Positions 33,529 to 41,829 of a DNA stretch of 64,000 nucleotides are shown here, in pieces. The stretch is from positions 142,360 through 206,359 of the forward strand of contig NZ_VOBR01000016.1 in assembly GCF_007845675.1 (NCBI RefSeq), read 5' to 3'. The position numbers and the translations under genes were made by a program. The first letter of the stretch is position 1. The number at the start of each line of letters is the position of its first letter. The notes beneath the pieces are model-generated. The model had not been told where the DNA came from. It ran no database searches and worked only from the letters and a program-made list of their open reading frames with translations. Origin of the DNA: Lentzea tibetensis (lineage in GTDB: Bacteria > Actinomycetota > Actinomycetes > Mycobacteriales > Pseudonocardiaceae).

Positions 33529-33885
33529 CGGCGAATCTCCTCGGAGTCGTGACTCCGGGCCGCAGTCCCGACGGGTCCGCGAACCGGCCGAACAGGGCAC
33601 TCAGCTAGTCGGACGATCCTGCGGTTTTGCGCCGCGTACACGGTGGGTGACCAGGGTGTTCGCAGTCGGGTGAACTATGCCAGCGACGGAGAGAATCTTG
33701 TTCCGGATGTTCCCCACCGGCGTCTCCTCAGTGATGATGTGCGAGCCAGATTAGACGTAATTCGGCCCGGAGGGAACGTCCTTTTGATCTACAGCCCGCT
33801 CAACGACCTTCACCGCTCGTGACGAACTCGTGTTCTACTCGATAGCGCAAACCCCCGGACGGGACCGCGCCCCCTGGAGTACGAA
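33529..33885. other. 357-bp divergent spacer upstream of the T4SS-like operon
   Basis: This region separates the RHH-like gene from the VirB2-like gene. It is less GC-rich than its surroundings, particularly 33690-33860. It should contain the promoters of both units. A short inverted repeat GGAGTC/GACTCC sits at about 33542-33556, close to the RHH-like start. I see no gene, no tRNA and no clear att or oriT sequence. A -35/-10 pair could not be assigned with confidence. Confidence 0.4.
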
Positions 33886-34164
33886 ATGATGGCCATCGAC
33901 CTGGTATCACTCGCGCAGCAACAGCAGCAGGCGCCGGGCACAGGCAACCTTCGTGAGTGGATCCTGGGCAACATCGTCCCGCTGCTCCTGCTCACGGTCG
34001 CGCTGCTCCTGCTGTGGCTCGGCGGCGGCAAGGGCGACAACGCCGGTGTCATGCGTCGCCTGGGCGGCGTCATCGTCGCGCTGGCCATCATCGGTCTGGC
34101 CGTGACCACCGACGCCGGCAAGACCATCGGGCAGTGGCTCGCCGGCTTGTTCGTCGGCGGGTGA
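33886..34164 (+). CDS. Small two-helix membrane protein, VirB2/TrbC-like
   Basis: This 92-residue protein has a Gln-rich N-terminus and two hydrophobic helices: NIVPLLLLTVALLLLWLGG, and about residues 60-90 (GGVIVALAIIGLAVT ... WLAGLFVGG). A short Lys/Asp loop (GGKGDNAG) separates them. This size, topology and position before VirB3- and VirB4-like genes fit a VirB2/TrbC-type subunit. No recognisable cyclisation or signal site is seen, so the assignment rests on context. It starts the operon, and the next gene follows after 3 bp. Confidence 0.65.
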   Translation: MMAIDLVSLAQQQQQAPGTGNLREWILGNIVPLLLLTVALLLLWLGGGKGDNAGVMRRLGGVIVALAIIGLAVTTDAGKTIGQWLAGLFVGG

Positions 34165-34167
34165 CAC

Positions 34168-34653
34168 GTGCGGGTTCGCACTGACGACGAGGTCTACCGG
34201 GTCGACGCCGTCTGGCTCGGCCCGCCCAAGGCAACTTTTCCCTGGCGCGCGCGGTACGTCGCGTGGGGCGTCGGCATCCTCGTCTTCCTCGTCGTGCTCA
34301 CGGTCGAGCGCCGCATGGGGTTCTCGTTCGGCTTCTTCACGACCGCCTGGGCGTTCGTGATCACGATCATCATCACCCGTTTCATCACCGCGCGGATCAG
34401 CCACGAGCGGCCACTGAGCGCCGTGGTCACGATGTGGGTCCGCGAGCTCACCGCACCTCGGGAACGCACGGCAAGCACCGGCGGAGCGGCCAGCGCCGCC
34501 CGCATCAGGGTCAACCCCCAGCGGCCTCGCCCACGGGACACGAAACGGGCGAGAACGCAGGCACGCAAGCGGGTCGAGGCCCAGCACCGCCGGACGTCAG
34601 TCAGCCGTAAGTCGAAGGAGGTTCGCGGTGTTCGGACGCCGACGAGACCGTGA
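34168..34653 (+). CDS. VirB3/PrgI-like membrane protein
   Basis: This 161-residue protein starts at GTG. The N-terminal 30 residues carry charged and aromatic positions (WLGPPKATFPWRARY), followed by two adjacent transmembrane helices at about residues 32-50 and 53-75. The C-terminal tail is highly basic and cytoplasmic. Two-helix proteins directly preceding the VirB4 ATPase are characteristic of T4SS and Gram-positive conjugation loci (VirB3, PrgI, TcpE types). It overlaps the VirB4-like gene by 26 nt, indicating coupled translation. Confidence 0.65.
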   Translation: MRVRTDDEVYRVDAVWLGPPKATFPWRARYVAWGVGILVFLVVLTVERRMGFSFGFFTTAWAFVITIIITRFITARISHERPLSAVVTMWVRELTAPRERTASTGGAASAARIRVNPQRPRPRDTKRARTQARKRVEAQHRRTSVSRKSKEVRGVRTPTRP

Positions 34654-37489
34654 TCGTCGATCCGCGCAGCACATCGCCCAGCACGCGGCTGCCGCGGACC
34701 CGCGGAACCAGAGGTCTGCCACCTACAGCAAGCGCGGCCGCAGGCTCCCCGGCGAGCAGTCGGTGCCGAGCTACACGCCGTCGATCTCCGCGCGGAGCAT
34801 CGACGGGCACCTGCTGCGCACCGGCCAGGAGGTCTACGCCTGGTACAAGCTGGCACCGCAGCGCTGGTCGTTCCGCTCGGACTCGCAGCGCCAGGACCTG
34901 ATCGCCGCGATCGCGGGCCAGTACGCCGAGCTGCAGGGCCGCTGGATGCACCTGCGGGTCACCACCCGCCCGTACCCGATCCGCATGTGGGCCGAGGCGC
35001 ACGTGCACAACGCGGTGAAGCGGCTCCCGGACACCCCCGGCACGCTCACGTTCGACGACTACATGGTCGGCGAGCAGCAGCAGCTGATGGGCCGCTCCAT
35101 GGCGGAGAAAGAGGTCTACCTGGGCGTCCAGGTGCAGACCCGCAACATGATGGACCGCGCCGTCGAACGCGCCGCGCCCGTGCTGCGCAAGGTCTTCCCG
35201 GACGCCGTCGACGCCGAGCTCGTCGCACTGGACAGCGAGGTCGAGCACCTCGACCAGGTCATCGGGTCGGCCGGTCTGGACGGACGCCCGGCGACGGCCG
35301 AGGAGATGTCCTGGCTGATGCACCGGTCGTGCTCGCTCGGCCTGCCCGCGCCGCGCAACCTGCCCGCCGTGCCGGGTGCGGCGTGGGAGCCGGAGGACCT
35401 GGCGTCGTTCACCGACGCGGCTGATTTCCACCAGGAGCCCTACTCTCCGACGGTCACCGTGCGTGGCCGCACCGGCTCGAACGCGGGCATCAAGCGGCAT
35501 GTCGCGGTGCTCACCGTCGGGCTGATGCACGGCCTGCAGATCCCCGAGTCCGACGACCCGTGGGTGCAGCGCGCGGACCGGCTCCCCGCCTCCGTCGAGT
35601 GGTCGGCGCGCATCTACGTGCGCAGGCCCGAGGAGGTGGGCGGCGAGCTGCAGCGGCAGATGAACAAGGTCCGCTCGCAGGTCCGCCACTACACCGACGA
35701 GCACGAGCTCGAACCGCCGCAGTCGCTCGCCCGCCAGGCTGGCCGCGTGCTGGAGATCGACGACGAGATGACGTCGGGCTTCACCGCGATGGGCACCCGC
35801 GTGCGCTCGTGGTGGCGCATGGCCGTGTCCGGGCCGACCGAGCGGGACGCGCTGCGCCTCGCGCAGTCGTTGCTCGACCTGTACAAGCCGAAGGTCGCGA
35901 TCGAGCACCCCGAGGCGCAGTACGCGATCGCCCGCGAGTTCATCCCCGGCGAGCCGCTGTCCTCCGGTGCGTACCTGCGCCGCGGGTCGGTGCTGTGGGC
36001 GGCTTCGGCCGTGCCCACCGCGACCGCCGAGGTCGGCGACCGGCGAGGCATCCTGCTCGGCGAGACGTGCACCGCGACCCGGCGCCCGGTGGCGTGGGAC
36101 CCGTGGATGGCGCAGGAGCTGCGCGACGCGTCCGGCCTGACGGCGATGGTCGCGGGCCTGGGTGCCGGTAAGTCGTTCCTCGGCGGCGGCATCGTCTACA
36201 AGACGTTGCGCTCCGGCGCGCACTGGACGTTGCTCGACCCGTCCGGCCCGCTCGCCGCGTTGTGCGACCTGCCGGAGCTGCGCCCGTACGCGCGGCCGAT
36301 CAACCTGCTCAACGCCCAGCCCGGCATCCTCAACCCGTACCGCGTGGTGGCCGAGCCGATGCTCGAGCACTTCATGGACGAGGAAGACCCCGAGCGCGCG
36401 TGGCGCCGCGAGAAGGCGCTGGCCGCGGCGACGCGTCGTCGTCTCGTGCTCGACGTGCTCACCGGCCTGCTGCCGTTCGAGGTGGCTCGGCTCCCGCAGA
36501 CGCGCATCGTGCTGCTGCGCGCCGTCCGCACCGTCGGTGGCCGCTTCGACGCGCACCCCGGCCTGGTGTTCGAGGCGCTGCGGCGGGACGCGTCGGAGCA
36601 CCACGAGCACGCCGTCGTCGTCGCGGACTTCCTCGACGAGATGCGCGAGCGCATGTCGTTGCTCATCCCCGAGGAGAACCTCGACCCGTACGACGAGGTG
36701 CGCGACGACCGGCTCACCGTCCTCACCATGGCGGGCCTCAACCTGCCGAAGGACGGCGTCGGCCGCGAGCACTGGACGGACGCGGAGTCGCTCGGCGTCG
36801 AGATGCTGAACCTGGCCGCGTGGCTCACCCAGCGCTCGATCTACGAGAAGCCGAAGGACCAGCGCAAGGGCGTCTGGATCGACGAGGCGTTCTTCCTGTC
36901 CGAGGTGCCGACCGGCCGCGTGCTGATGAACCGCTTCGCGCGTGACTCGCGCAAGTGGAACGTCCGCGTGCTGCTGTCGTCGCAGATCCCCGCGGACTTC
37001 CTGAAGATCCAGGGCTTCGTGACGCTGCTCGACTCGGTCTTCGTCGGCAGGCTCGACGACGACCAGGCGCAGGCGGACGCGTTGCGGCTGCTCAAGGTGC
37101 CGATCGGTGCCGGGTACGAGCAGGTCGTCGCGTCGCTGGGCCGTCGTCCCGGTGGGGAGCGCAACCAGTCCGAACGCGACCGCGCGCCGAGGCAGTTCAT
37201 CTTCGGCGACGGCGCGGGTGGCGTGGAGCGCATCCGCATCGACTTCAGCGGCCCGCACCTGGAGCACCTGCGCAACTCGCTCGACACGACCCCGGACGCG
37301 CTGCGCGACCGCGGCACCGAGGTCCCCGACGAGCAGATCTCGTCTCCGCAGCTGCCGGCCGCCCACTACGCGTCGGACGAGCTGGACGACGAGCTCGCCG
37401 CCGACCTCGAGCTCGGGATGGGAGACGAGCAGCTGGTCGGGCACGGTGACACCGGGAACGGCAGGCACGGCAGGGAAGGCATCGCATGA
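34628..37489 (+). CDS. VirB4-like T4SS ATPase
   Basis: This 953-residue protein starts at GTG. An N-terminal half of about 480 residues precedes a RecA-like ATPase. Walker A is GLGAGKSF near residue 512, and Walker B is GVWIDEAFFL near residue 750. A downstream LLSSQIPADFLKIQGF segment matches the VirB4 sensor region. VirB4 proteins energise assembly and substrate handling at the inner face of the T4SS channel. It overlaps both neighbours (26 and 4 nt). No VirD4-type coupling ATPase is seen in the window. Confidence 0.85.
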   Translation: MFGRRRDRDRRSAQHIAQHAAAADPRNQRSATYSKRGRRLPGEQSVPSYTPSISARSIDGHLLRTGQEVYAWYKLAPQRWSFRSDSQRQDLIAAIAGQYAELQGRWMHLRVTTRPYPIRMWAEAHVHNAVKRLPDTPGTLTFDDYMVGEQQQLMGRSMAEKEVYLGVQVQTRNMMDRAVERAAPVLRKVFPDAVDAELVALDSEVEHLDQVIGSAGLDGRPATAEEMSWLMHRSCSLGLPAPRNLPAVPGAAWEPEDLASFTDAADFHQEPYSPTVTVRGRTGSNAGIKRHVAVLTVGLMHGLQIPESDDPWVQRADRLPASVEWSARIYVRRPEEVGGELQRQMNKVRSQVRHYTDEHELEPPQSLARQAGRVLEIDDEMTSGFTAMGTRVRSWWRMAVSGPTERDALRLAQSLLDLYKPKVAIEHPEAQYAIAREFIPGEPLSSGAYLRRGSVLWAASAVPTATAEVGDRRGILLGETCTATRRPVAWDPWMAQELRDASGLTAMVAGLGAGKSFLGGGIVYKTLRSGAHWTLLDPSGPLAALCDLPELRPYARPINLLNAQPGILNPYRVVAEPMLEHFMDEEDPERAWRREKALAAATRRRLVLDVLTGLLPFEVARLPQTRIVLLRAVRTVGGRFDAHPGLVFEALRRDASEHHEHAVVVADFLDEMRERMSLLIPEENLDPYDEVRDDRLTVLTMAGLNLPKDGVGREHWTDAESLGVEMLNLAAWLTQRSIYEKPKDQRKGVWIDEAFFLSEVPTGRVLMNRFARDSRKWNVRVLLSSQIPADFLKIQGFVTLLDSVFVGRLDDDQAQADALRLLKVPIGAGYEQVVASLGRRPGGERNQSERDRAPRQFIFGDGAGGVERIRIDFSGPHLEHLRNSLDTTPDALRDRGTEVPDEQISSPQLPAAHYASDELDDELAADLELGMGDEQLVGHGDTGNGRHGREGIA

Positions 37490-39345
37490 CGATCCTCCTG
37501 GTCGTCCTGGCCCTCGCCGCCGCGCTTCACGCGCGGCGGCGGTTCAAACGACGGCCGTCTCCGCGCACCCGTGCGCTGCTGGCGGTCATCGCGGTGCTGG
37601 GCCTCCAGGTCGTCATCGGCGCGCCCGCCGCTCATGCGGCCGAGTGCGGCGAGGCGCCGAACCCCGAGCGCCCCGGATCCGGCATGGTCGGCGCACTCGA
37701 CCCGCCGATCGGCAACGGCCTCCCCGGCACGCCGTACCTGGACTTCGGGTACGCCGGCATGGTCTGGCACACCTATCAGAAGGAGTGCCTGAAGCTCCCG
37801 GACGCGAACGCGGTCATCGACACGTGGGCGGGCAACGAGCTCTTCAACGTCGGCAAGAACATCGTCGGCGCCACGAACGCGCTGCACTACACCGTGATGG
37901 GCAAGGGCCTGCTGGTTCCGCTCGACGACGCGGTCAAGTCCGGCGTGCAGAAGGTGTACGACAACGTCTACCTGCGCTGGTTCGGGCTCGTCGCGCTGGT
38001 GCTCGCGGTGCTGATGTTCCGCCAGATCTGGAGCGGCGACCTCGCCGCGATCAGCAAACGCGGGCTCTGGGCACTGGCCGCGATGTGGCTCGCCACGTCG
38101 ACGCTGGCGCTGCCGCAGTTCTACAACCTCCTCGACAACACGCTGGTCTCCAAGACTTCGGAGATCCAGGCGGGGTTCATCGAGTCACCTGAGGACCAGG
38201 GCACGCTGCACGTCCTGCCGAGCAAGCTGCACGACGCGGTCGTCTACCAGAGCTGGCTGCGCGGCGCGTTCGGCGCACCGGACGCACCGCAGGCCGCCGA
38301 GTTCGGGCCCAAGATCCTCAAGACGCAGGCGTGGACCCGTGAGGAACTGGCCCAGCACAAGGACGGCGACCAGGCCGCGCTCGACGCGAAGAAGAACGAG
38401 TGGAAGGCCATCGTCGACGGCGGCCAGCTCGGTCCCACGCGCGGCATCTTCATCGGCGCGGACGGCAGCCGCACGGGCTCCGGCTTCCTCGCCCTGCTCC
38501 AGGCCGTGGCGTTCTCGCTGTTCCAGTTGTTCGCCAAGGCCGCTGTCCTGCTGGCACAGCTGCTGCTGCGGGTGCTGACGCTCGCCGGACCGCTCATCGG
38601 TCTCGTCGCGCTGCTCCACCACGACCTGTTGCGCAAGGTCGGCCGCGCGGTCGCCGTGACGGTGTTCAACGTGCTGATCCTGGCCGTGCTGGCCGGTGTG
38701 CACGCGCTGCTGCTGCAGGCGATCTTCAACGCCACGGGATTGTCCTTGCTCGCGAGGACGTTGCTGGCGCTGATGCTCACCCTGGTGTGCTTCGCGATCG
38801 GCAAACCGTTGCGCCGCATGTGGCAGATGGTCGAGGTGTCCGTCGGCTCGGCGAGCAACATGCTGCCCATGAGCGGTGGCATGTGGTCGCGGTTCCGCGG
38901 CAGGAAGGGCCAGCAGGGCCCGTCGCCGCAGGACGAGTTCTGGGACCACGTCAGGGATTCCGACCAGGAAGGCGACGAGCCGCAGCGCCGCCGCCGCGTC
39001 CGGCCGGAGGCCGCGAACCCGGTCATGGCGACCGCGGAGCGGCTGGACCGGGGCGACCCGAACTACCCGCGGGTCGCGGCCGCTGGGGACGGCTACCACG
39101 CGCTGGCTGGCCGGGGCCCGAACGCTCCGGCGCTCCCGTCCGGCCGGTCGCGGGCGGTCGACACGGTGCCGGTCGCGGACCAGAGGTGGGACCGGGTCGA
39201 CGACGCGGTGCTGGTGCCGTCCCGCACGAACGGCTACGTGCTACCCCCGTCGGAACCGCGAAGGGCGGAGACGGAAACCGTTGCGGGACGCCAAGTTCAC
39301 GTGATCTACCGACCGTCGCGCGGACTCGAAGTCCGGGACAACTGA
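37486..39345 (+). CDS. VirB6/TrbL-like polytopic membrane protein
   Basis: This 619-residue protein overlaps the VirB4-like gene by 4 nt (ATGA). It has an N-terminal hydrophobic segment, then a signal-like segment ending AHAAECG and an extracytoplasmic stretch. At least five membrane helices lie between residues 165 and 440 (for example LVALVLAVLMF, ALLQAVAFSLFQLFAKAAVLL, VTVFNVLILAVLAGVHALL, LLALMLTLVCFAIG). The C-terminal 170 residues are hydrophilic and probably cytoplasmic. The layout fits the TrbL/VirB6 channel component. No enzymatic motif is present. Confidence 0.75.
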   Translation: MTILLVVLALAAALHARRRFKRRPSPRTRALLAVIAVLGLQVVIGAPAAHAAECGEAPNPERPGSGMVGALDPPIGNGLPGTPYLDFGYAGMVWHTYQKECLKLPDANAVIDTWAGNELFNVGKNIVGATNALHYTVMGKGLLVPLDDAVKSGVQKVYDNVYLRWFGLVALVLAVLMFRQIWSGDLAAISKRGLWALAAMWLATSTLALPQFYNLLDNTLVSKTSEIQAGFIESPEDQGTLHVLPSKLHDAVVYQSWLRGAFGAPDAPQAAEFGPKILKTQAWTREELAQHKDGDQAALDAKKNEWKAIVDGGQLGPTRGIFIGADGSRTGSGFLALLQAVAFSLFQLFAKAAVLLAQLLLRVLTLAGPLIGLVALLHHDLLRKVGRAVAVTVFNVLILAVLAGVHALLLQAIFNATGLSLLARTLLALMLTLVCFAIGKPLRRMWQMVEVSVGSASNMLPMSGGMWSRFRGRKGQQGPSPQDEFWDHVRDSDQEGDEPQRRRRVRPEAANPVMATAERLDRGDPNYPRVAAAGDGYHALAGRGPNAPALPSGRSRAVDTVPVADQRWDRVDDAVLVPSRTNGYVLPPSEPRRAETETVAGRQVHVIYRPSRGLEVRDN

Positions 39346-39358
39346 GAGGGGGACGCAG

Positions 39359-39961
39359 ATGCCGATCCGGACCAACCGCGGCCGGGCCGCGGTCTACCGC
39401 ACGCTGTGGGGCTGGCCCTTGCGTTCACCCACGCACCTGGTCATCGCGATCATCGGGTTCGGCGTGCTCGTCATCGCGCTCGGCGTGATCGTCCCCCGCG
39501 TGCTCGACAACAAGCCGGCGTCGCAAAGCGGAGCCACCGCTGTGTCGTCCAGCACGCAGCCGAACCAGGTGGGCGTGCTGCCGTCGAGCGGTCAGTCGAA
39601 CCTGCCGACGAAGCTGCCCAGCCCGGTGAACTCCGCGTCCGCCGCTCCGCCGCAGAGCGACGCGCAGCTCGTCGCCGAGCTGTGGGCCGAGACGTGGATC
39701 AAGCCGCCGCCGAACAACGACGTCAACAAGTGGCTCGAGGAGCTCAAGCCGTACACGACGGACGAGTTCCTGGCGCACATGGCGACCATCGACCCGCAGA
39801 ACGTGCCGGACAAGATCACCGAGAAGGTCAAGGCCGTGAAGTCGACGACCAGCTCGATCGACTTCGAGGTCGGCACGGACGTCGGCAAGGTCCGGATCAC
39901 GCTGATCAAGGTCCAGCCTGACGGGAAGTGGCGCGTCAACAGCTACACGAAGGCGGACTGA
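39359..39961 (+). CDS. Single-pass VirB8/TcpC-like protein
   Basis: This 200-residue protein has a basic cytoplasmic N-terminus, one membrane helix at about residues 26-48 and a Ser/Pro/Gln-rich linker. An extracytoplasmic domain follows, from about residue 95. The alternation of helices and strands after that point (LVAELWAETWI ... VGKVRITLIKVQPDGKWRVNSY) resembles the NTF2-like VirB8/TcpC fold. It would be a channel scaffold in the cell envelope. A strong GAGAGGGGG ribosome binding site precedes it, and the next gene follows after 2 bp. Confidence 0.65.
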   Translation: MPIRTNRGRAAVYRTLWGWPLRSPTHLVIAIIGFGVLVIALGVIVPRVLDNKPASQSGATAVSSSTQPNQVGVLPSSGQSNLPTKLPSPVNSASAAPPQSDAQLVAELWAETWIKPPPNNDVNKWLEELKPYTTDEFLAHMATIDPQNVPDKITEKVKAVKSTTSSIDFEVGTDVGKVRITLIKVQPDGKWRVNSYTKAD

Positions 39962-39963
39962 CC

Positions 39964-40962
39964 ATGCGCCTTTTCCTGCTGATCAGCGCGGTGGTCGCGG
40001 TGATCGCGATCGTCGTGACGTCCGGTGTCGCCACGGTCGTCAACAACAGCACCAACGAGCAGGCGCACCTCGCCATCGCGCGCGTCGGCTGCACCGCGTC
40101 CATCGGGCCGTGGGACAGCGGCGGCGCGGACAAGGGCCGCCAGGACGCGTCGCGGCTCAACGACGAGCAGCGCAACATCGTCGCGCGGATCATCTCGATC
40201 GGGCAGGAGCGCAAGCTGCCGCCGCTCGCGTGGCAGGTCGCGATCCAGGCGGGCATGACCGAGTCCGGGCTGCGCCCGCTGAACTACGGCGACCGCGACT
40301 CGCTCGGCATCTTCCAGATGCGCCCGTCGATGGGCTGGGGCACCCCGGCACAGGTGACGGACCCGACCTACGCGATCAACAAGTTCTACGACGTGATGCT
40401 GAAGCTGCCGGACTGGGAGACCCGCCGTCCCGGTGACACGGCGCAGAACGTGGAGCGGTCGGCGTTCCCGGACCGGTACCACAACTGGGAGGCCATGGCG
40501 GCGTTCCTGCTGGGCGAGCTGGGCAACGTCCAGGACCCGGCGGGCTGCGGCTCGGGCGCGGGCCAGTTCCTCGTGGCGTCGGCGGCGGCCTCGACGGCGA
40601 TCGACTTCACGAAGCAGCAGCTGGGCGAGCCGTACCTGTGGGGCGGCAACGGCCCGGACGCGTGGGACTGCTCGGGCATCCTCGTGAAGGCCTTCGCCGC
40701 GGCGGGCATCAAGATCCCGCGCGTCGCGAACGACCAGTACCGCAAGGGCGGCGCGTTCCTGCCGGTGCGCGACGCGCAGCCGGGCGACCTGCTGTTCTGG
40801 GCGTACGACCGGAGCAACCCGGAAACGGTGCACCACGTGGGCATGTACCTCGGCAACAACGAGTACATCCACGCACCGCAGACGGGTGATGTGGTGAAGA
40901 TCAGCAAGATCAATTGGGACTATGCAGAGTTGATGCCACAGGCCGTCCGGCCGGGCGTGTAG
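39964..40962 (+). CDS. Bifunctional cell-wall hydrolase: lytic transglycosylase plus NlpC/P60 (VirB1-like)
   Basis: ATG at 39964 gives 332 residues. An N-terminal membrane anchor is followed by a transglycosylase-like domain with the catalytic Glu in AGMTESGLRPLNYG and the SLGIFQMRPSMGWG motif. A C-terminal NlpC/P60 domain (from about residue 205) follows, with the catalytic Cys in WDCSGILVKAF and His in VHHVGMYLG. Such two-domain enzymes open peptidoglycan locally for a secretion or conjugation channel, as VirB1 and Gram-positive Tra hydrolases do. The position within the T4SS-like operon supports this role. Confidence 0.87.
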   Translation: MRLFLLISAVVAVIAIVVTSGVATVVNNSTNEQAHLAIARVGCTASIGPWDSGGADKGRQDASRLNDEQRNIVARIISIGQERKLPPLAWQVAIQAGMTESGLRPLNYGDRDSLGIFQMRPSMGWGTPAQVTDPTYAINKFYDVMLKLPDWETRRPGDTAQNVERSAFPDRYHNWEAMAAFLLGELGNVQDPAGCGSGAGQFLVASAAASTAIDFTKQQLGEPYLWGGNGPDAWDCSGILVKAFAAAGIKIPRVANDQYRKGGAFLPVRDAQPGDLLFWAYDRSNPETVHHVGMYLGNNEYIHAPQTGDVVKISKINWDYAELMPQAVRPGV

Positions 40963-40980
40963 TTCGCGTGGGAGGCGCTC

Positions 40981-41448
40981 ATGTTCACACCCGACCCCAT
41001 CCCCAGGCCCTCCGGTCCACCCGCGTCCAGCACACCCCTCCGCGACTACCTCGCGGGCGGGCGGCCGGGCGTGGACCAGACCTACGCGGTCATCCCGCGC
41101 TCGCTGGCCGAGACCATGCCACTGCCGTGGCAGCAGCAGATGGTGCACCTGATGGCGGAGTTCCACCGGACGTACGGCCACCTGACGTGGCCCGCGTACC
41201 GCGTGATCCCGTCCCGCCACGAACGCCTCGTCGACCTGGACGAGGACCAGCTGGCCGAGGTCGGCGTGATCATGGAGATCGACTCCGACGGTGATCTCGT
41301 GTACCGCGAGCGCACCGGCAGGCCGATCGAGAACGCCGAGGACCGCACGGTGCTCGTGTCCTGCCTGGACCCGATCCCGTCGTCCTACGCGAACGCCAAC
41401 GACTCGACCCCGCCGCGGGGTTTCCCGCAGCCGAAGCTCAACGCATGA
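40981..41448 (+). CDS. Hypothetical protein ending the T4SS-like operon
   Basis: This 155-residue soluble protein has a Pro-rich first 30 residues, then a compact aromatic core (VIPRSLAETMPLPWQQQMVHLM, FHRTYGHLTWPAYRVIP) and an acidic C-terminus. I recognise no family. It lies 18 bp after the wall hydrolase and before a strong hairpin, so it is the last gene of the operon. It could be an accessory or substrate protein of the secretion system, which is inference from position only. Confidence 0.65.
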   Translation: MFTPDPIPRPSGPPASSTPLRDYLAGGRPGVDQTYAVIPRSLAETMPLPWQQQMVHLMAEFHRTYGHLTWPAYRVIPSRHERLVDLDEDQLAEVGVIMEIDSDGDLVYRERTGRPIENAEDRTVLVSCLDPIPSSYANANDSTPPRGFPQPKLNA

Positions 41449-41489
41449 TCAGGTGCTGCGCGAGATCGCGTCGGTGTCTGGACTGAGTC

Positions 41490-41536
41490 ATTTCGCGTGG
41501 TTCGGCGCCCCCCTTGGGCGCCGAACCACGCGAAAT
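41490..41536. terminator. Perfect 21-bp stem-loop after the T4SS-like operon
   Basis: The arms 41490-41510 and 41516-41536 are exactly complementary over 21 bp with a 5-nt loop (CCCTT). It lies 42 bp past the last T4SS-like gene and is probably its terminator. No T-run follows the plus-strand stem. The rest of the 180-bp spacer (41449-41628) shows no gene. Confidence 0.7.
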
Positions 41537-41628
41537 CACGAGGGAAGACATCGACCTTCAGGCGATCTCGCCGCCGCGCCGGAGGCGCGGCCATTGATAC
41601 CGACGTCTTCGCCTATAGCCTTGTGCGC

Positions 41629-41820
41629 ATGGGTGACGACGGCTGGTGGTACTGCCTGACGCACGGCGCGGTCGAGAACACCCGGCGCTGCCGGGGAGCC
41701 GACCGGATGGGTCCGTATCCGGACAAAGCCACCGCAGAGCGCGCTCTGGAGATCGCCCGCGAGAAGACTCGCGCGGCCGACGAGGCCGATCACAAGTGGC
41801 GTGACGACAACGACGACTAA
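41629..41820 (+). CDS. Small conserved protein (63 aa)
   Basis: ATG at 41629 (or GTG at 41623) gives about 63 residues. The pattern GWWYCLTHGAVE ... GADRMGPYPDKATAERALEIAREKT, followed by an Asp-rich tail, is a short motif set I know from small actinobacterial proteins, sometimes misnamed methionine aminopeptidase. Two Cys are present (YCLTH and RRCRG). The function is unknown. It sits 9 bp upstream of the RNB ribonuclease gene and may be co-transcribed with it. Confidence 0.7.
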   Translation: MGDDGWWYCLTHGAVENTRRCRGADRMGPYPDKATAERALEIAREKTRAADEADHKWRDDNDD

Positions 41821-41829
41821 GGTGGCGGC

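Noticed and set aside
34601-37468. Long minus-strand open frame antisense to the VirB4-like gene
   Set aside because: It lacks any motif and mirrors the codon structure of the true gene.
33193-41536. Integrative conjugative element
   Set aside because: I found no integrase, relaxase, excisionase near the cluster, tRNA or flanking att repeats in the window, so mobility is not supported.
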